From Neovahlkampfia damariscottae (taxonomy: Eukaryota > Heterolobosea > Selenaionea > Neovahlkampfiida > Neovahlkampfiidae): a stretch of 64,000 nt of DNA. Below the pieces are notes generated by a model, which saw only the letters and a list, made by a program, of their open reading frames with translations, had not been told where the DNA came from and made no database searches. The translations under genes and the position numbers were made by a program. Of this stretch, positions 43,950 through 57,002 are shown piece by piece. Where the stretch lies: the NCBI GenBank assembly GCA_016618085.1, contig JABLTG010000057.1, positions 1 through 64,000 of the forward strand, written 5' to 3'. Each line of letters begins with the position of its first letter. Positions within the stretch are counted from its first letter, which is position 1.

Positions 43950-45285
43950 ATGATTTCTTGCTTCACAATTCAAGAAGATATTTCAAATTTTATTCAACTT
44001 TCAGATGACTGTTTATTCCAAATATTTTTATTTTTACAAACAAAAGATAGTAACTTTCCAATGACTCATTCATTTTTTAGTTTTGAAAATTCAAAAAGTT
44101 TCAAAAGAATTCTTTCAAATTTTAATTAAAAATAATTTTTGGTGGATCCACGATAATTTAAAAGAAACAAATATTTTTAATAGGTTCAACTTTAATTATT
44201 TAAATTATTTAAACTTCAAATTTAATTTTTCAGAAAAAAGAAAAATTAAAAATTATACTGGAATTAAACCAAGTCCAAGATTTAGACATACTTTGACACT
44301 ATTTAAGAACAAAATCATAATCATTGGTTCAAAAATTAAAATTTAATTAATTTTTTAAAGGAGGAGATATAAAAGGTGTACAAACTGAAAGTGGGGTATT
44401 CATCTATGATATAGTAAATAAAAACTTTATAGAAAAATATATTGCCAACAAACCATTGGGTATTTCAAAACATACAGCAAATTTATATTCAACAAATAAA
44501 GAAAATAATTCAATATTAATTTTTGGAGGTATAATTGATTATCATATGTCAAATAGTTTATATTCTTTAAATTTAAATAATTTTGAATGGAGAAAATTAA
44601 TCTTAGAAAGTAATAATTCTATACCAAAATTTAAAAATCATATTTCAATCTTAAGGAATGATGAATTGTTTATATTTTTTGGTTATAAAATGAATCACAG
44701 ATCAAATCAAATAGAAAATGGAAATATTTATAAAATTGATTTGAAAAATTTGAAGTTTGAAAAAATTAAAACAATTGGAATAAAACCCAAAAATAGAATT
44801 GGATCAACTTATCAATTATTAAAAGATAAGGAAAATGTTTTATTTTTTGGTGGTGGAATATTTGATTTTAATGAATCTTGGAATGAATATTATCATGATA
44901 TTTTGATTTTTAATTTGAAAAGTTATGAATGGAAAACAATTGAAATTGATTCATTTCATTATCGACCATTGGGATCAACTTTTTGTTCTTCTTTTTTATT
45001 TAAGGAATTTTTTTTTATTTTTGGTGGTGGATACAAAGGAAATAAAGTTTCAAATAAGTTATCTATTTTAAATTTAGTTGAAATGAAGTGGATAAAACCA
45101 AATTCAAGAATTCAAAGGAAATTTAATTTAATTGGTGATTCAATGGAAACTATAATTTGGAATGATCAAAAATTGGTATGACCCTTTTCTTGATTTTAAC
45201 CATCTGTCAGATCATATTTGGTGGATTTTTGATTTTTCCAAAAAATGATTTTTTTGAAGTTGAAATTATGTCCAATCAAAGTTAA
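43950..45285 (+). CDS. F-box and kelch-repeat protein
   Basis: Likely substrate adaptor of an SCF ubiquitin ligase. F-box at the N-terminus: FIQLSDDCLFQIFLFLQTKD, a 31-nt intron, then VLKIQKVSKEFFQILIKNNF. Kelch repeats follow: KPSPRFRHTLTLFKNKIIII, SILIFGGIIDYHMSNSLYSL, LFIFFGYKMN, VLFFGGGIFDFN, FFFIFGGGYKGNKVSNKLSI, and a last half-repeat IIFGGFLIFP. Introns at about 44329-44362 and 45177-45212 are supported by frame. The gene ends 8 bp from the convergent SND3/Pho88-like gene. Confidence 0.8.
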
Positions 45286-45293
45286 AGAAGATT

Positions 45294-45833
45294 TTATTTT
45301 TTCTTTTTTTTTTCTTTTTCTTTTTCTTTTTCTCCTTCTTGAAGACCTTCTGTTTTTTCTTGAATCCAATTTTGCATCCAACCTTGTTCAATTTTGAAAG
45401 GTCTTTGTAAATCACCTTTTCCTTCATTTCCAAAAAGATGAATTTTAATAATCTTTTCTCCTATTAAAGTCATTGGTGTCATAACCATTTGAATACCAAA
45501 ATGACGAACTGCTTGCCATTTATACCAAACAAAAAATGAAATAGCCGCTGGCATTAATGTTTTTGTAGCTAATTCTTTCAATTGAGAGAAATCATATTCT
45601 TTTTGAGTCATTTTTTGACTTGGTTTTCCAAGACTTGCTTCTGTTATAATTTCAACATCTTCTACATTTTCACTATTTATTCTAGTGTAAACATAAAGTA
45701 AAGCCAAAGCTGTTAATGAGAGAACAGAAACATAACCAATGATAAATAATTTCTCAATGTTTGGATTTGTAAAGTCAACTTGATTTAATAAAAGAACAAC
45801 AGGAAGAACAATAAAACTACGAAGTCCGTCCAT
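45294..45833 (-). CDS. SND3/Pho88-family ER membrane protein
   Basis: Part of the SRP-independent (SND) route for membrane protein targeting in yeast, also named Pho88. MDGLRSFIVLPVVLLLNQVD is the first span, then FIIGYVSVLSLTALALLYVY, then QKEYDFSQLKELATKTLMPA with a third span (AAISFFVWYKW). The most typical block is IIKIHLFGNEGKGDLQRPFK. The C-terminus ends with an alternating Lys/Glu tail (EKEKEKEKKKKK). Single exon of 179 residues. Confidence 0.85.
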   Translation of the reverse strand: MDGLRSFIVLPVVLLLNQVDFTNPNIEKLFIIGYVSVLSLTALALLYVYTRINSENVEDVEIITEASLGKPSQKMTQKEYDFSQLKELATKTLMPAAISFFVWYKWQAVRHFGIQMVMTPMTLIGEKIIKIHLFGNEGKGDLQRPFKIEQGWMQNWIQEKTEGLQEGEKEKEKEKKKKK

Positions 45834-45927
45834 TTAATGTGGTGATGTGTAATTGAAGGTAGGAAAATTAAATCATTGGTGGAATTATTTTATCCAATTA
45901 AATCAATTTCGGAAAATAACTGAAGTG

Positions 45928-46191
45928 ATGAATGAAAAGAAAAAAAGAAAATCTGAACTTGGGCAACAAGAAAACAAAAAAATAAAGTTTGATGAATATT
46001 CACAGTTCAAACAAAAATTTGAAGAAAAATGGTAAATTTTAGTTGAGAAAATTAACAAAAAAAAAAGGAAGAAGATAATTATTGAATCAAATGAAATATT
46101 GGGTATTAAAACGAAAGAAGATATACCAATAGTTCAATTGAATTCCGAAATTGATGAGAAAGAATCTGATGAAGATATGATTTATGTTTGA
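45928..46191 (+). CDS. Small charged protein, unrecognised
   Basis: About 77 residues in two exons joined by a 36-nt intron near 46032-46069. It begins MNEKKKRKSELGQQENKKIK, then FDEYSQFKQKFEEKWKKIII, and ends in an acidic EKESDEDMIYV. The basic start and acidic end suggest a small nuclear protein but no family is recognised. CCAAT lies about 30 bases before the ATG. Confidence 0.5.
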
Positions 46192-46239
46192 ATATACAAA
46201 ATTGAAAGAGAAATGGCAATAAATGAATCACTGTTAGAA

Positions 46240-47750
46240 TTATAATTGTTCAAATCTTTCAAATTTTATTTTTCTTTCCAAAGCAGTAATTAAGAATGAA
46301 ACTGGAGATTCCACAACATCACCATCATCAACCAAAGTGAATTTATATCTTCTCAATAATGCAGACAAAAAGAATTTTTGTTCTGCCAATGAAAAATTAT
46401 TACCAACACAAACCCGAGATCCAATTGAAAATGGAATCCAAGCGTAACTAGGAATATCATCTTCCACCCATCTTTCTGGTCTAAATTCTTCAGGATTTTT
46501 ATAAACTTTATCATTACGATGAAGTGAAAACACATTTACAATAGCTAATTTTCCCTTTTGTGCTTTAAATCCACTAATATCAACATCTTTTCCAATTTTT
46601 CTATTGATCACTGAAGCAGGAGGAAATAATCTCAAAGTCTCTTTGATTATCATTAGAATGTAATCAAATTTTTTAGTGATAGCATAATCAAGATCTTTTT
46701 CATCTGGACAAATATTTAAAATCTCTTTTCTAGCTTTATCTTGAACATCTTGATGTTTTGCCAATAATTGAATGATAAAACTTAATGTAGTAGCAGTAGT
46801 TTCATGACCAGCAACAAAGAATGCAAATATATTACTTTTTAATTCTTCTAATGTCATATTTTCATCTTCAAATGTTGATTTCACCATAAAATCCAACATT
46901 GAATTTGATTCTTCTTGTTTTTTCATTTTTTCTTTTGAAATTTCAATTAATCTATCTGTTAAATCATCAAATATCCTGATATTTTTTGATAATTTTGAGA
47001 GAAATGGAATGCAACTTTTGAGTTTCGAAAATAGAATAATAATCATTGCTGATTTCATATCTAATAAACTGCCAACAAGATCATGATACGCAAGTAATTC
47101 AGTTTGATTACTATCCAAAACAGAATTAAATTCATGGCCAAATATTGTTTTTCCTAACACGTCTAATGTCATATTTTTCATGACTTGATTAAAGTTATCC
47201 AAAATACCATCTTTTTTTGAATCAATCAATTGAAATACTGTTTTTGACTTTTCAATAAAAACATTTGAATAAAGGGATAAATCATAAAATGCTGAACATG
47301 TTTAGAAATTGATAACTGGAAACCTGGATCAATACTTTTTCTTTGACGTTTCCAATCATCACCATTTGCTCCTACCACATGTTTATTTGCAAAAAGGTGT
47401 TTAAAGTCATCTGCTACATTTGCTTCCATTGTTAATTTTGGAAAAGTAGCTGAGTCTGTTAAAATTTTTTTTGCCAACTCTGGTGAGTTTACAGAAATTC
47501 CATCCATCCAAAGCATATAACTCATATGTACATTACCATATTTTTTATGATTTTCATGAGCAACACGAACTAAAGATTCTTTTTTTCCAAAAGGAAGCAT
47601 AGCAATAAATGCATCAAAAATTGAAACTCCTTTTATCACTTCACCTTTTTCATTTGTTACTTTTGAATACTGTTTATACTCAAGAAGTTTGAAAAGAAAC
47701 AAAAATAAAATGAAAAGTAATATTACTGCACACACAATCAAGTTCAACAT
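46240..47750 (-). CDS. Cytochrome P450
   Basis: Membrane-bound haem monooxygenase. N-terminal anchor LIVCAVILLFILFLFLFKLL. GDDWKRQRKSIDPAFYDLSL is restored by a 33-nt intron near 47284-47316, matching the P450 'W...R+.L.PAF' helix C. I-helix FFVAGHETTATTLSF, K-helix IKETLRLFPPAS, PERF-like FRPERW, and haem-binding FSIGSRVCVGNNFSLAEQK with the Cys thiolate. All hallmark motifs are intact. The I-helix and ETLR context suggest a CYP4-like microsomal type, but the substrate cannot be told. CCAAT is 25 bases before the ATG. Confidence 0.94.
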
Positions 47751-47874
47751 TTCAATCAGCCTCCTGAATAATGATTGGATAACAATTTCTCAATTTCAGA
47801 ATTGAGCTTTTGTATTCAATTAAACTCCAAATTCTTTTCAACCAATTTTTATTATGAATGAAATCCTTTCGATC

Positions 47875-48504
47875 TTAAGGGCGGAATGCCATCATTGAGT
47901 ATTGTCCAAGTTGAATACATTGTTTTTCTGGAAAGAAACGTGTTGAAACTCTATCACTCTTGCATTCATTATCTGAATGGACTGAATATTCAAGTCCTCT
48001 TTTTTTTTCATTCCAAGCAGACAAAATAGAAACTGATGTTGAATTTAATTTAATACCTTTAAATAATCCAAGAGTTCTTTTTGAATCTAAACCTGGAGCT
48101 GAGCAATGAGCATCAGAAAAATAAATTGTTGTCCCTGTATTTCTATCACATTTTGTACCACCATGAGAAGTATAAGCGAATCCTTTTGGTTTCAAGTTAG
48201 GTTTTCCGCATAAAAACTTGATTGAATTATTTCCAACTCTCAAACATTTTGTTGAGATGTCTAACTTTCCTTCACAAATTTCACATTTTGAATCACATTT
48301 ACTGTGTACGGTGGTTTTAGTTGAATCACAAGTATATTTCTTATATTGGTTGTCATAACCTTTGTAGCAGTTGTTTTGAAAGTAAAGAGTACCTACATAT
48401 GCTTCTGTAGAACACTCAACATCTGCTGTGAATTGTTTTTGATAAGCGTATTGACTTTGAGAAAATACAAAGAGAGCAAAGAGAATAAAAACAAGTACTT
48501 TCAT
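47875..48504 (-). CDS. Secreted cysteine-rich protein A
   Basis: Signal peptide MKVLVFILFALFVFSQSQYA, then 190 residues with about 17 Cys in one exon. Motifs CYKGYDNQYKKYTCDSTKTT and KCDSKCEICEGKLDISTKC, later GGTKCDRNTGTTIYFSDAHC and CKSDRVSTRFFPEKQCIQL. Its layout matches the protein at 61880-62494 (signal, C...C, FDSNCEFC-like CDSKCEIC, C-terminal Cys pairs), so the two are probably paralogues. Amoebozoan secreted families with similar layouts exist, but I cannot assign one. Possibly an extracellular matrix, cyst-wall or signalling protein. Confidence 0.7.
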   Translation of the reverse strand: MKVLVFILFALFVFSQSQYAYQKQFTADVECSTEAYVGTLYFQNNCYKGYDNQYKKYTCDSTKTTVHSKCDSKCEICEGKLDISTKCLRVGNNSIKFLCGKPNLKPKGFAYTSHGGTKCDRNTGTTIYFSDAHCSAPGLDSKRTLGLFKGIKLNSTSVSILSAWNEKKRGLEYSVHSDNECKSDRVSTRFFPEKQCIQLGQYSMMAFRP

Positions 48505-48608
48505 TTTTCAAAAGAAAAAAATAACGAATTAAAAACTTTGGAGCCAACAGATATTTTTCTTTCCAATTTGGAATTGATCAAAGTACTGGGATTATCATAA
48601 GAAAATTT

Positions 48609-49406
48609 TTATAAACAAAAGCACAATGTTTCATTATCACCATTTGAGTCTTGACTTCCTGGCTGCTTCACATCTTCATCCAAGCCAACTAATAATTTTT
48701 AAATTTTCATTTCAAACCTGGTGATGTATTGTCCAACAAATTATCGTTTTGAAAAATTTGATAACAAATTTCTTCAAAAGCTTGTTGAATTTTTTCATTT
48801 GTTTTTGCACTACATTCAAGAAATAACATTCCATTCTCTTTCGCAAACATTTCACCCATTTTTCTTGTTACTTGTCTTGTTTCATCCTAAATAATTAAAT
48901 CAAAAATTAAATTCGAAATACTAAATCTAATTTATAATTAAAATATCCAAGTTTTCAAACCTATTTTATTTCCAACTAATAATTTGACAACATTATCATA
49001 AGTTGCATAAGTTGAAAGTTCTTGCGCCCAATTTTTCATATTTTCAAATGATTTTGGATTTGATATATCATACCTAGATAAAATTAATAAGTTTAAAGAT
49101 TACACCAAGATACATGCTTGAGCTCCTCTATAATAAGAAGAAGTCAAAGTTCTGAATCTAATAAAAATTAAAAATGAGAGTTTGATACCTTTCTTGACCA
49201 GCTGTGTCCCATATAGTTAACTTTAATTTTTTATTTTGTAAGTTCATATATTTTATTTTAAAATCCACACCAATAGTTGAACCAATTTCTTCAGGAAAAT
49301 TAGAGCCAGTGAATCGAAGAAGTATTGAAGATTTTCCAACTCCTGAATCTCCAATAAGTAATACTTTAAATAAATGATCATATTTTTCGTTTGTATTAAC
49401 ACTCAT
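48609..49406 (-). CDS. Rab GTPase, Rab18-like
   Basis: Small GTPase of membrane traffic. [20 protein letters not shown] (P-loop), [20 protein letters not shown] (switch I), WDTAGQERF with [20 protein letters not shown] across an intron, KLLVGNKID, and [20 protein letters not shown]. The switch and RabF motifs are closest to Rab18, which in animals acts at the ER and lipid droplets. Four introns; the last joins to [20 protein letters not shown], ending in LCFCL, a C-terminal Cys motif that fits prenylation and resembles the CSVL end of Rab18. Confidence 0.88.
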
Positions 49407-49520
49407 CTTTTTTCTTCAAGTGAAACCCACCAATGAAATATAAAAATAAAAAAATTTATTTTTAAAAAAAGATTTCAAAAACATAATATTACTGAAAAAT
49501 CATACTATGCACAATAATCA

Positions 49521-52500
49521 TCACCAAAAAGCGCACCAACCAGAAAAACATTGAGATAAATTTATGGGAGATGTTGCTTCTTCAATTAATCTCGAAACTT
49601 GAGTTGGAACATCATCATTACCACCAAAATCTCTTCCAGTCAATTTATTTGAAATCCTTTCAATAACTGAACTAGTTTTTTTTGTCAAATCATCCTTATT
49701 CTCATTTTCCTTTGACATTTGATTTGTCTCTAATAATCTCCAATTAATCAAAGGATCATGAACAAATGCTTCAAGCATTGCCATTACTGCATCTTTATTA
49801 TGTCTCATTACATCCATTACAGATTCACAAGTTGATTTAAAAATACCATTTATACCATTGATTTCCATTGCATTTATTAACATTCTAGTTAATCTAAAAG
49901 GAACTTTCTCAGGGAATTGATCTCTGTTCATTGCAACTTCAAAAGAATCACCAAAATCAACATGAACTATTTTTCCATTATTTTCTTCAATCATAATCTA
50001 AATATATTAGAATGTTAATAACAATATTACATTCTTTGGATGTCTATCTCCTAGACCTAATAAATATCCAACAATTGACATTACAGCCAATGATCTTGTA
50101 AAATTTGTTCTTCTTTCTAACCAAATTTCTGAGCTTCGACTCTGTAGCCATAAAATTTTATATAAATCTTGACCAGATGTATTATTTTGTAAATAAGTAA
50201 AAACTTCAAGTTTTTGTAAAATTGTTAATGAATCATAATCTGGTGCTTCATTCTTTCTCATGATATATTCTAAATTTAAATTTATATTTCTATTTTCTCT
50301 GTATTTTTTGATTACTCCATGAAGAGTATTAGTATTTGAAACCCAACCAATTAAACCAACATTTGAACTCAATACTAAAATTGAATATCTTGTAATTTTT
50401 AAATCTTTTTTTTTTAAATCAGGAACATTAAATAATAATTTATTAACTAAATCGAAAAGTTGCATAACTCTTTCATCTAATAAAAATTAAAGAAATAACC
50501 TATTATAACCTTGACGTAAATCTTCATGTCCTTTTAATAAAAATTGATATTTCTTTCCATTTGAACCAAGAATTCTAATTTAAATAATTTCATTAATAAA
50601 ATTTTAATTACCTTAATTTTCTTGGTTTTTGTTTTGATTCTATTACTTCTAATATTTGATCAAATTTTAAAATTCGAATTGCATCCATTTCAGGTTGATA
50701 TGTTCCAGGAATATTAATTTCAAGTGTATTACATTTTTCAAGTTTTGGTGAAATAAATTTTAAATCTAATGATTTCATTTGTGTTAAATTATGTGAAATT
50801 TGATTTGAAATAAAATAATAAATCTCCCATGCTTGAATTAAATACATTAAATTTTTTGAATCCCTATATTTCAAACACCATTCCCAGGCTTCTTGAATAA
50901 ATTTACCAAATTTTTGTTGAAATGAAATTTCATCTAATGTTTCTGCATTTTCAGATAATAAAGTAATTCTTTCTAATATTTCAATTGACTCTTCATAATT
51001 CTTTTTTTGAAATAATTTATATGCATTTTCTAAAGATTCATGAAATATTTCAGACCATAAAATTGCAATTCTAATTAATTCATCACTCACTAAAGATGAT
51101 TGTTCAATAATTTTTGGATGTAATAATTTCATTTGATCAATTAATAATTTTGATGATTCTATTCTTGATTTATCAAATGATTTTGAAATTACAGTTAATG
51201 GATATGTCAATGCTAGAGGATGTGTTTTTCCAATATTCAATAAAATTGAATGAATTATATTTTGAATTTTTTGATTTTTTGAATTTACTCTTGCTATTAA
51301 TTGAGGTATAACTTGTAACCAAGAATCAACATTTACAATATTTATATCTTCATTAAAATATAAATCAACATTTTCTTCATCTTCATATTTAAAAAATACA
51401 GATAATAATCTTAAAGTATCTTGTAATGTATTATTTCTTTCTTTTGATAATGAAATTGATTTAAAATAAGAATGAATTGCATTCTTTAAGAATTTTGATT
51501 TATTTTTAGTTTCTTTTTCTAATAAATTTGTATTAATTAGAGCATAATTATGCCATGCTTTATACCAATTCTCATCAAATTTAGTAGCCTTTTCAAAATA
51601 AAATAATTTTTCTTCTTCATTATTTTGATATAAACTACCAAGTTTTAAATATCCTCTTGATAATAATTTTGTATCATCTACTATTGAAGTAAAATATTTC
51701 AATACATTAATCCAATAATTCAATTTATTTTCATCCATTTCATTTAAAATATATTCAAATGATAAAGAAGGATATTTTGAACTTATTAGTTTGATTAAAT
51801 CATATGGATTTTTTAATGAATTTAATTGATTCATTCCTTCTTCTTCATATATACAATTTATTAATCTATTTAAAATATTCTTTCCTAATTTTATATTATT
51901 ATTCTTTCTACATAATCTTGCGAAATGTAAATGACTTTTAATATCTTCTAATGGTGATATTGCTAAATTATGAATATTTAATAAATTTGACCAATTATCA
52001 GGTACAAATTCAGTATTGATTAATCTCTTTTTCCATTTTTTTATTATCAATTGATTTTTCTCTTTTGATTGTTTTTCTTGTTTGAAATTAATAACTTCTT
52101 CCATTTCTGATAACATTTGAGATTGAAATATTTTTGAATATGATCTTGTATATCCTTCATTAACAAGTGCAATCAAATCTTGATCAATAAATTGTCTTGT
52201 TTTATTTATGTGTTGTTTTGCACTTTTAAAATCATTTTGATGAATAAAATAAATTGATTTAAAAAAATTAGTATTGATTTCTGGGAATTTATCAATAATC
52301 AATTTTAAATTTTTCCAATTTTTTAAATTCCAAGATGCAGTTAATGATATTGGAACTACTTGTAATTTTTCGGATTCTGATAAATAATCAAATGATTCAT
52401 CACATAAATTTAATACTTTTTCCCATTCTTCTAAATTAAATAAACAATTAATATAAGAAACTCTTTCAAATGATGATAATTGTTTTTGTAATTTCTTTTT

Positions 52501-55500
52501 TTCAAACCAATCAGATGCTTCATTCCATTTTGATAAAAGAGCATACCAAGAATATTGAATTTCTTTTGAATTCTTATTTTGTAAATAATTCATTACTCCA
52601 AGAGCAGATTCATTTTGACCTAAAGCATGATAAATAGGTATTAATTCACCAAATTTTGTTGAATTGTTCATATATTCACGTTCACGATGATATAACGCTT
52701 TTGCATATGCACCAGCTTTAAAAGATAGTGTACCTAAAACATTAACTGATAAAGGTAATGGATCAGTTTGATGCTCCATAAATTCAACTAAATTTAATAG
52801 AATTTGTAAAATATCTTGAGGTAAATTTGGAAAAATTAAAGCTAAAACCAATGAATTAACTAAATTCTGTTTCATATCTTCTTCTAATTCATTCCAAATA
52901 GCAAAAAATGATGCATTGAATAATTCTCTTGCCAACTAATAAAAATTAAGAATGAGATAAAAATTACTGGTTGATATATTTGAGCTAAAGTAGCACAAGC
53001 TCTTAATTCAGGTGATGGAGATTCTGACAATAAACCAATAGAAAATTGTTTCATCCAATCATTCCAATCTTCTTGAGTTGATCTTTGAGCAGCATACCAT
53101 GATTTTTTTAAATTAATTTCATTTATGAACATTTTTTTAACTTGATTTGTAACTTCATCATCATCATTTTCTTCTTCTTCACGTAATAATTTATTATAAT
53201 GATTAAATTCTATTGGTAATTCTTGATTGGACAATAATTTATAACAATATTCTTCATATTTTTGATGAAATATTTGATTTTTTATCAAAATCTTATTAAT
53301 AGTTGGTACAAAAATAACAAAATCATTTTTTAATTTCAACAAAAGAAAACAAAAAATTTCCATAATTGTTGATTGTAAATCTCTTTCGTTTAGAGATCTA
53401 CAACATGATATTATTATTCTTGAAGAATAATCAGTGATTATATTTAATGAAATACAAAGTTCATATAAAAATTTACATGAAATTAATCTAATTTGATTAT
53501 TTCCATTTAATTCTAGAATATTCAAAATTGGTGATATTATCATATCCAAATAATCATTTAAATTCTCTTTAAAAATAATAAAACATTGTAATACATTTAA
53601 AGAATATTGATCATCATTTAAATACTCTAAAAGTAAAGGTAATAATTTTGTCAAATGAATTGAAAATGTTTCTTTTAATGCAATAGCCATTTCTTCAATA
53701 AGTTTTATAAATTCTTCAACATGTTCTTCAAAAAATTCAACTGTAATTTCAATAATATCATCTAAAAATTCTTGTATTTTCTTTTTTGAAATTGAAACAA
53801 TTGAACATAAATTATGAATCATTTGACTTCTTAAAACAATATCTTTTGTATTTCTAATAAAAAAAAAGAATGGAAATAAAATTTCTTTTAAAAATAAAGT
53901 TGATCTTTGATTTAAATTTGTAAATATATACATTATACATTGAGCTGTATCTCTATGATATAATGATAATGATAAATTCATTAAAATTTTTGTTAAACCA
54001 TTAATAGCAATAGTTGGAAAATAATCAGATAATTCAATTTCAATTTCAGGTATTATTCCACTCAAATTCTTTTCGGATTTTATTTTTAATTGATTTTGAT
54101 TCAAATTTGTAAAATTTTTAATTGAATAAGGATCAATTGCACCAATAAATCCAATTAATCTATTTGATAATATTCTCAATTCATCATCACTTTCAATTTT
54201 AATAATATTTAGTAAAGTATTTAAAATTCCAGGATGTTCAAAATATAAATCAATTACATCTCCTGAATATATTATATATTTTGTCATTGCTAAAATTGAA
54301 TATTTCATTATTTTTATATTTTCATTTTCTATACATTTTATAAATTCAAATATTAATTCTTTTTTAAATTTTAATATTCTTTGAATATCAATTGATTCAC
54401 ATAAACAACCAATCACTTCTAATGAACAAATAGTTATTTTTTCATCAAAATTTTGTTGTATGTATGATAATAACATTTGTAAAATTTGATCAGAATATGG
54501 TTCAATCATTCTTGGTAAAGATTGACTCTTTAAAATATATTTAGAATAATAAATATATACGCATACCAATGCATTTAAAATATGAAAATATTTTTCATCT
54601 AATTCTTTAAAAATTATTTTAATCATTTTTGAGATATTACCATTAATTTTTGATTGTTTAATTTTTTCTAATGTTTGTATCAATAATTTTCGTAAAGGAA
54701 TTAAAACTTGAGATGGTATATATTTAATTAATCTACCCAATACAATTATACTTTCAATTTGAATCTATTTTTTTTTTTAATTATTTTTTCGTCACTTACT
54801 TCACTATTTTCATCATTTAAACTTTGAAATAATGATTTCAAATTTGAAGATTTAGATAAACATTCATCAAATTCTATTTTTAAACAAGAAATTGCTGTTT
54901 TTCTAACTTGATAATTTAAATCTGTAATTCCCAATGCAAGTAAACTTTCAACAACATCAATTACTATCTTTTGATATTGTTTTTTAGAAGCAAAATAACT
55001 TTTAAAATTTTTAATTAAATAATTAAAACTACCTGCAAGTTAATGAACTTTGAATTCTAATTTCTGAAAATTCATGATCTAAATATTTCAATACACATTC
55101 TTTTATGAATTCAATTAAATTAATATTATCTGTATTGAAATCTCTAAGAGTTTTTAATGCAAAAACAACTTTTTCAATATTATTATTACATGAAACTAAA
55201 ATAGTTGAATTCAATTGATGAAAAGAACATCTTGCTAAAATATGAGATATTGAATCAATAACTCTCTCTTGAATTGGTTTTAATAAATTTGGTATATTTT
55301 GTATAATTTCAGTAAAAATTGAAATAATATCTTCGGAAATACCATTTATCAAAATAAATCCTTTCCATTATTGGAGGTTAAATGAAATTAATCTTACCCA
55401 TCAAAGAAAGTACATGTTCATACATTAAATTTTTCAAAGATTTACATAACATTGAAAGACAAATTAAAGGTTCTTTCATATATTTTTCATGAGTAATACC

Positions 55501-56779
55501 ATCTCTAACCAATTGCATTATTGGTTTAATAAATATTAAAATTTTATCATTTATATCATTCTTTTTTATCAAAATTCTATTTTCATTTTGATTTTCTATA
55601 AAAAATACAGTAGACATTTCCTTTAATAATATTAATAGTTTTTGATAGTTTACTATGGTTAATTCACCAAGAGCTAAATAAGTTGATCCTTTGTTTATAG
55701 GTGATTGTAATAAAAATTTCATTGAATCATCAAAATATTTTTCTAAAAATTCTTTAGGATTATATTTACCAAAAATTGGAATCAAAGCAACTTTTTGAAT
55801 TTAAAAAATAAAAAATTTGTTTACCTATTGCATGTCTTATTAATGGATCACTTTTTTGTGTAAATTTTAAAACAGTTTGAGTAACTTCATTGTAGAAATT
55901 AGTCATAAAATTACCAGTTAGTAAAAGTAATTCTGCTAATACTAATAAACAACCATGAATGATTTCATTTTTATTGCTATTTAATCCTTCTTTTACATGT
56001 TTTAATAAAGTGTAATACCATTCTACTCTTGAATTGGATGTTCTAATTGAAACTAAAGTTAATGCTTCTCTTAAACATTGTATAGAAACATTTCTAATTA
56101 ATAAACTTGTTGATTTAATTCCAATCCATATTTTTATGAAAAATTCATCAACATTTGAATAAAATAGAGTTGGTGAGTTTTCCGCTATTGCTTTTAAAAT
56201 TGCTAAAGCAATATATTTTCTTTTTTCGTCTGAATTTTTTTCTTGTAACCATTCCATTGCTCTTTTGTATTCAAATTCAATCCATTCTGATGCTATAGTT
56301 TTTAAAGTTTCTGTACTATTCTTTGCTAATTTTCCCAATACTAAATTTGAAATTAATTCCGCTATTTTTGGTTCTAAAGGTAAATTCAAAATACTTCTGA
56401 GATAATTTGAAAAGTTAAATAACTTTTTTGGATCCTAAAAAAAATAAAATAAGTTTCAATATTTAATATATACTGGGTATTCAATATCAATTAAAAAAGA
56501 CATAGCATAACATAAACCAATAATTTTTACATCATCATTTTTTGATTCTTTTATCAAATCTTGAAAATTAGAATGTAGTGAGTCAATTATTTCAGAAAAA
56601 AATTTTTGTGTTGAACAGTGAATAACCTAAGAAGTTAAATTTTTTTTTTTTTTTTTCACAAGTTGGGCTAAACTTTGAGCAGAAGTTCTTTGAACTGTTT
56701 CATCGTTTGAACGAAGACCTTGAAAAAATAAACTCAATTCTTTCAATTCTTGATGTTCATCATTCGTTTTTTTGCTCAT
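49521..56779 (-). CDS. TOR: Target of rapamycin (TOR) kinase
   Basis: PI3K-related Ser/Thr kinase that couples nutrients to growth. The longest gene here, with about a dozen short introns. The N-terminal HEAT solenoid runs from MSKKTNDEHQELKELSLFFQ. The FAT domain follows (52935 down to about 51080). The FRB domain starts RIAILWSEIFHESLENAYKL and contains QEAWEWCLKYRDSKNL and LIQAWEIYYFISNQIS. Kinase: KGHEDLRQDERVMQLFDLVN, GLIGWVSNTNTLHGVIKKYR, TRSLAVMSIVGYLLGLGDRH (catalytic loop), IVHVDFGDSFEVAM (DFG), PFRLTRMLINAMEINGI. The FATC end is RLIEEATSPINLSQCFSGW plus CAFW, almost identical to the consensus. The start is set by ATTGG at 56791-56795. Confidence 0.96.
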
Positions 56780-57002
56780 GAAATGAATTGATTGGTGGAG
56801 TGTGAAAAAATTTTTCTTTTTGAACTTGAGATTGGGTAAGTACTGTTGATTGAGGTTGTTAGGTGTATATATCATCATTTAGAACTCAAAAATACAGAGT
56901 CTCTGTTCTACAATTTTCATTCAATAGAATCTCAAATTGTTAAAGTCTGTAAAGATAGACTCCCGAGATAATTGATCCAATTCACAATTGACCAAATAGT
57001 CT

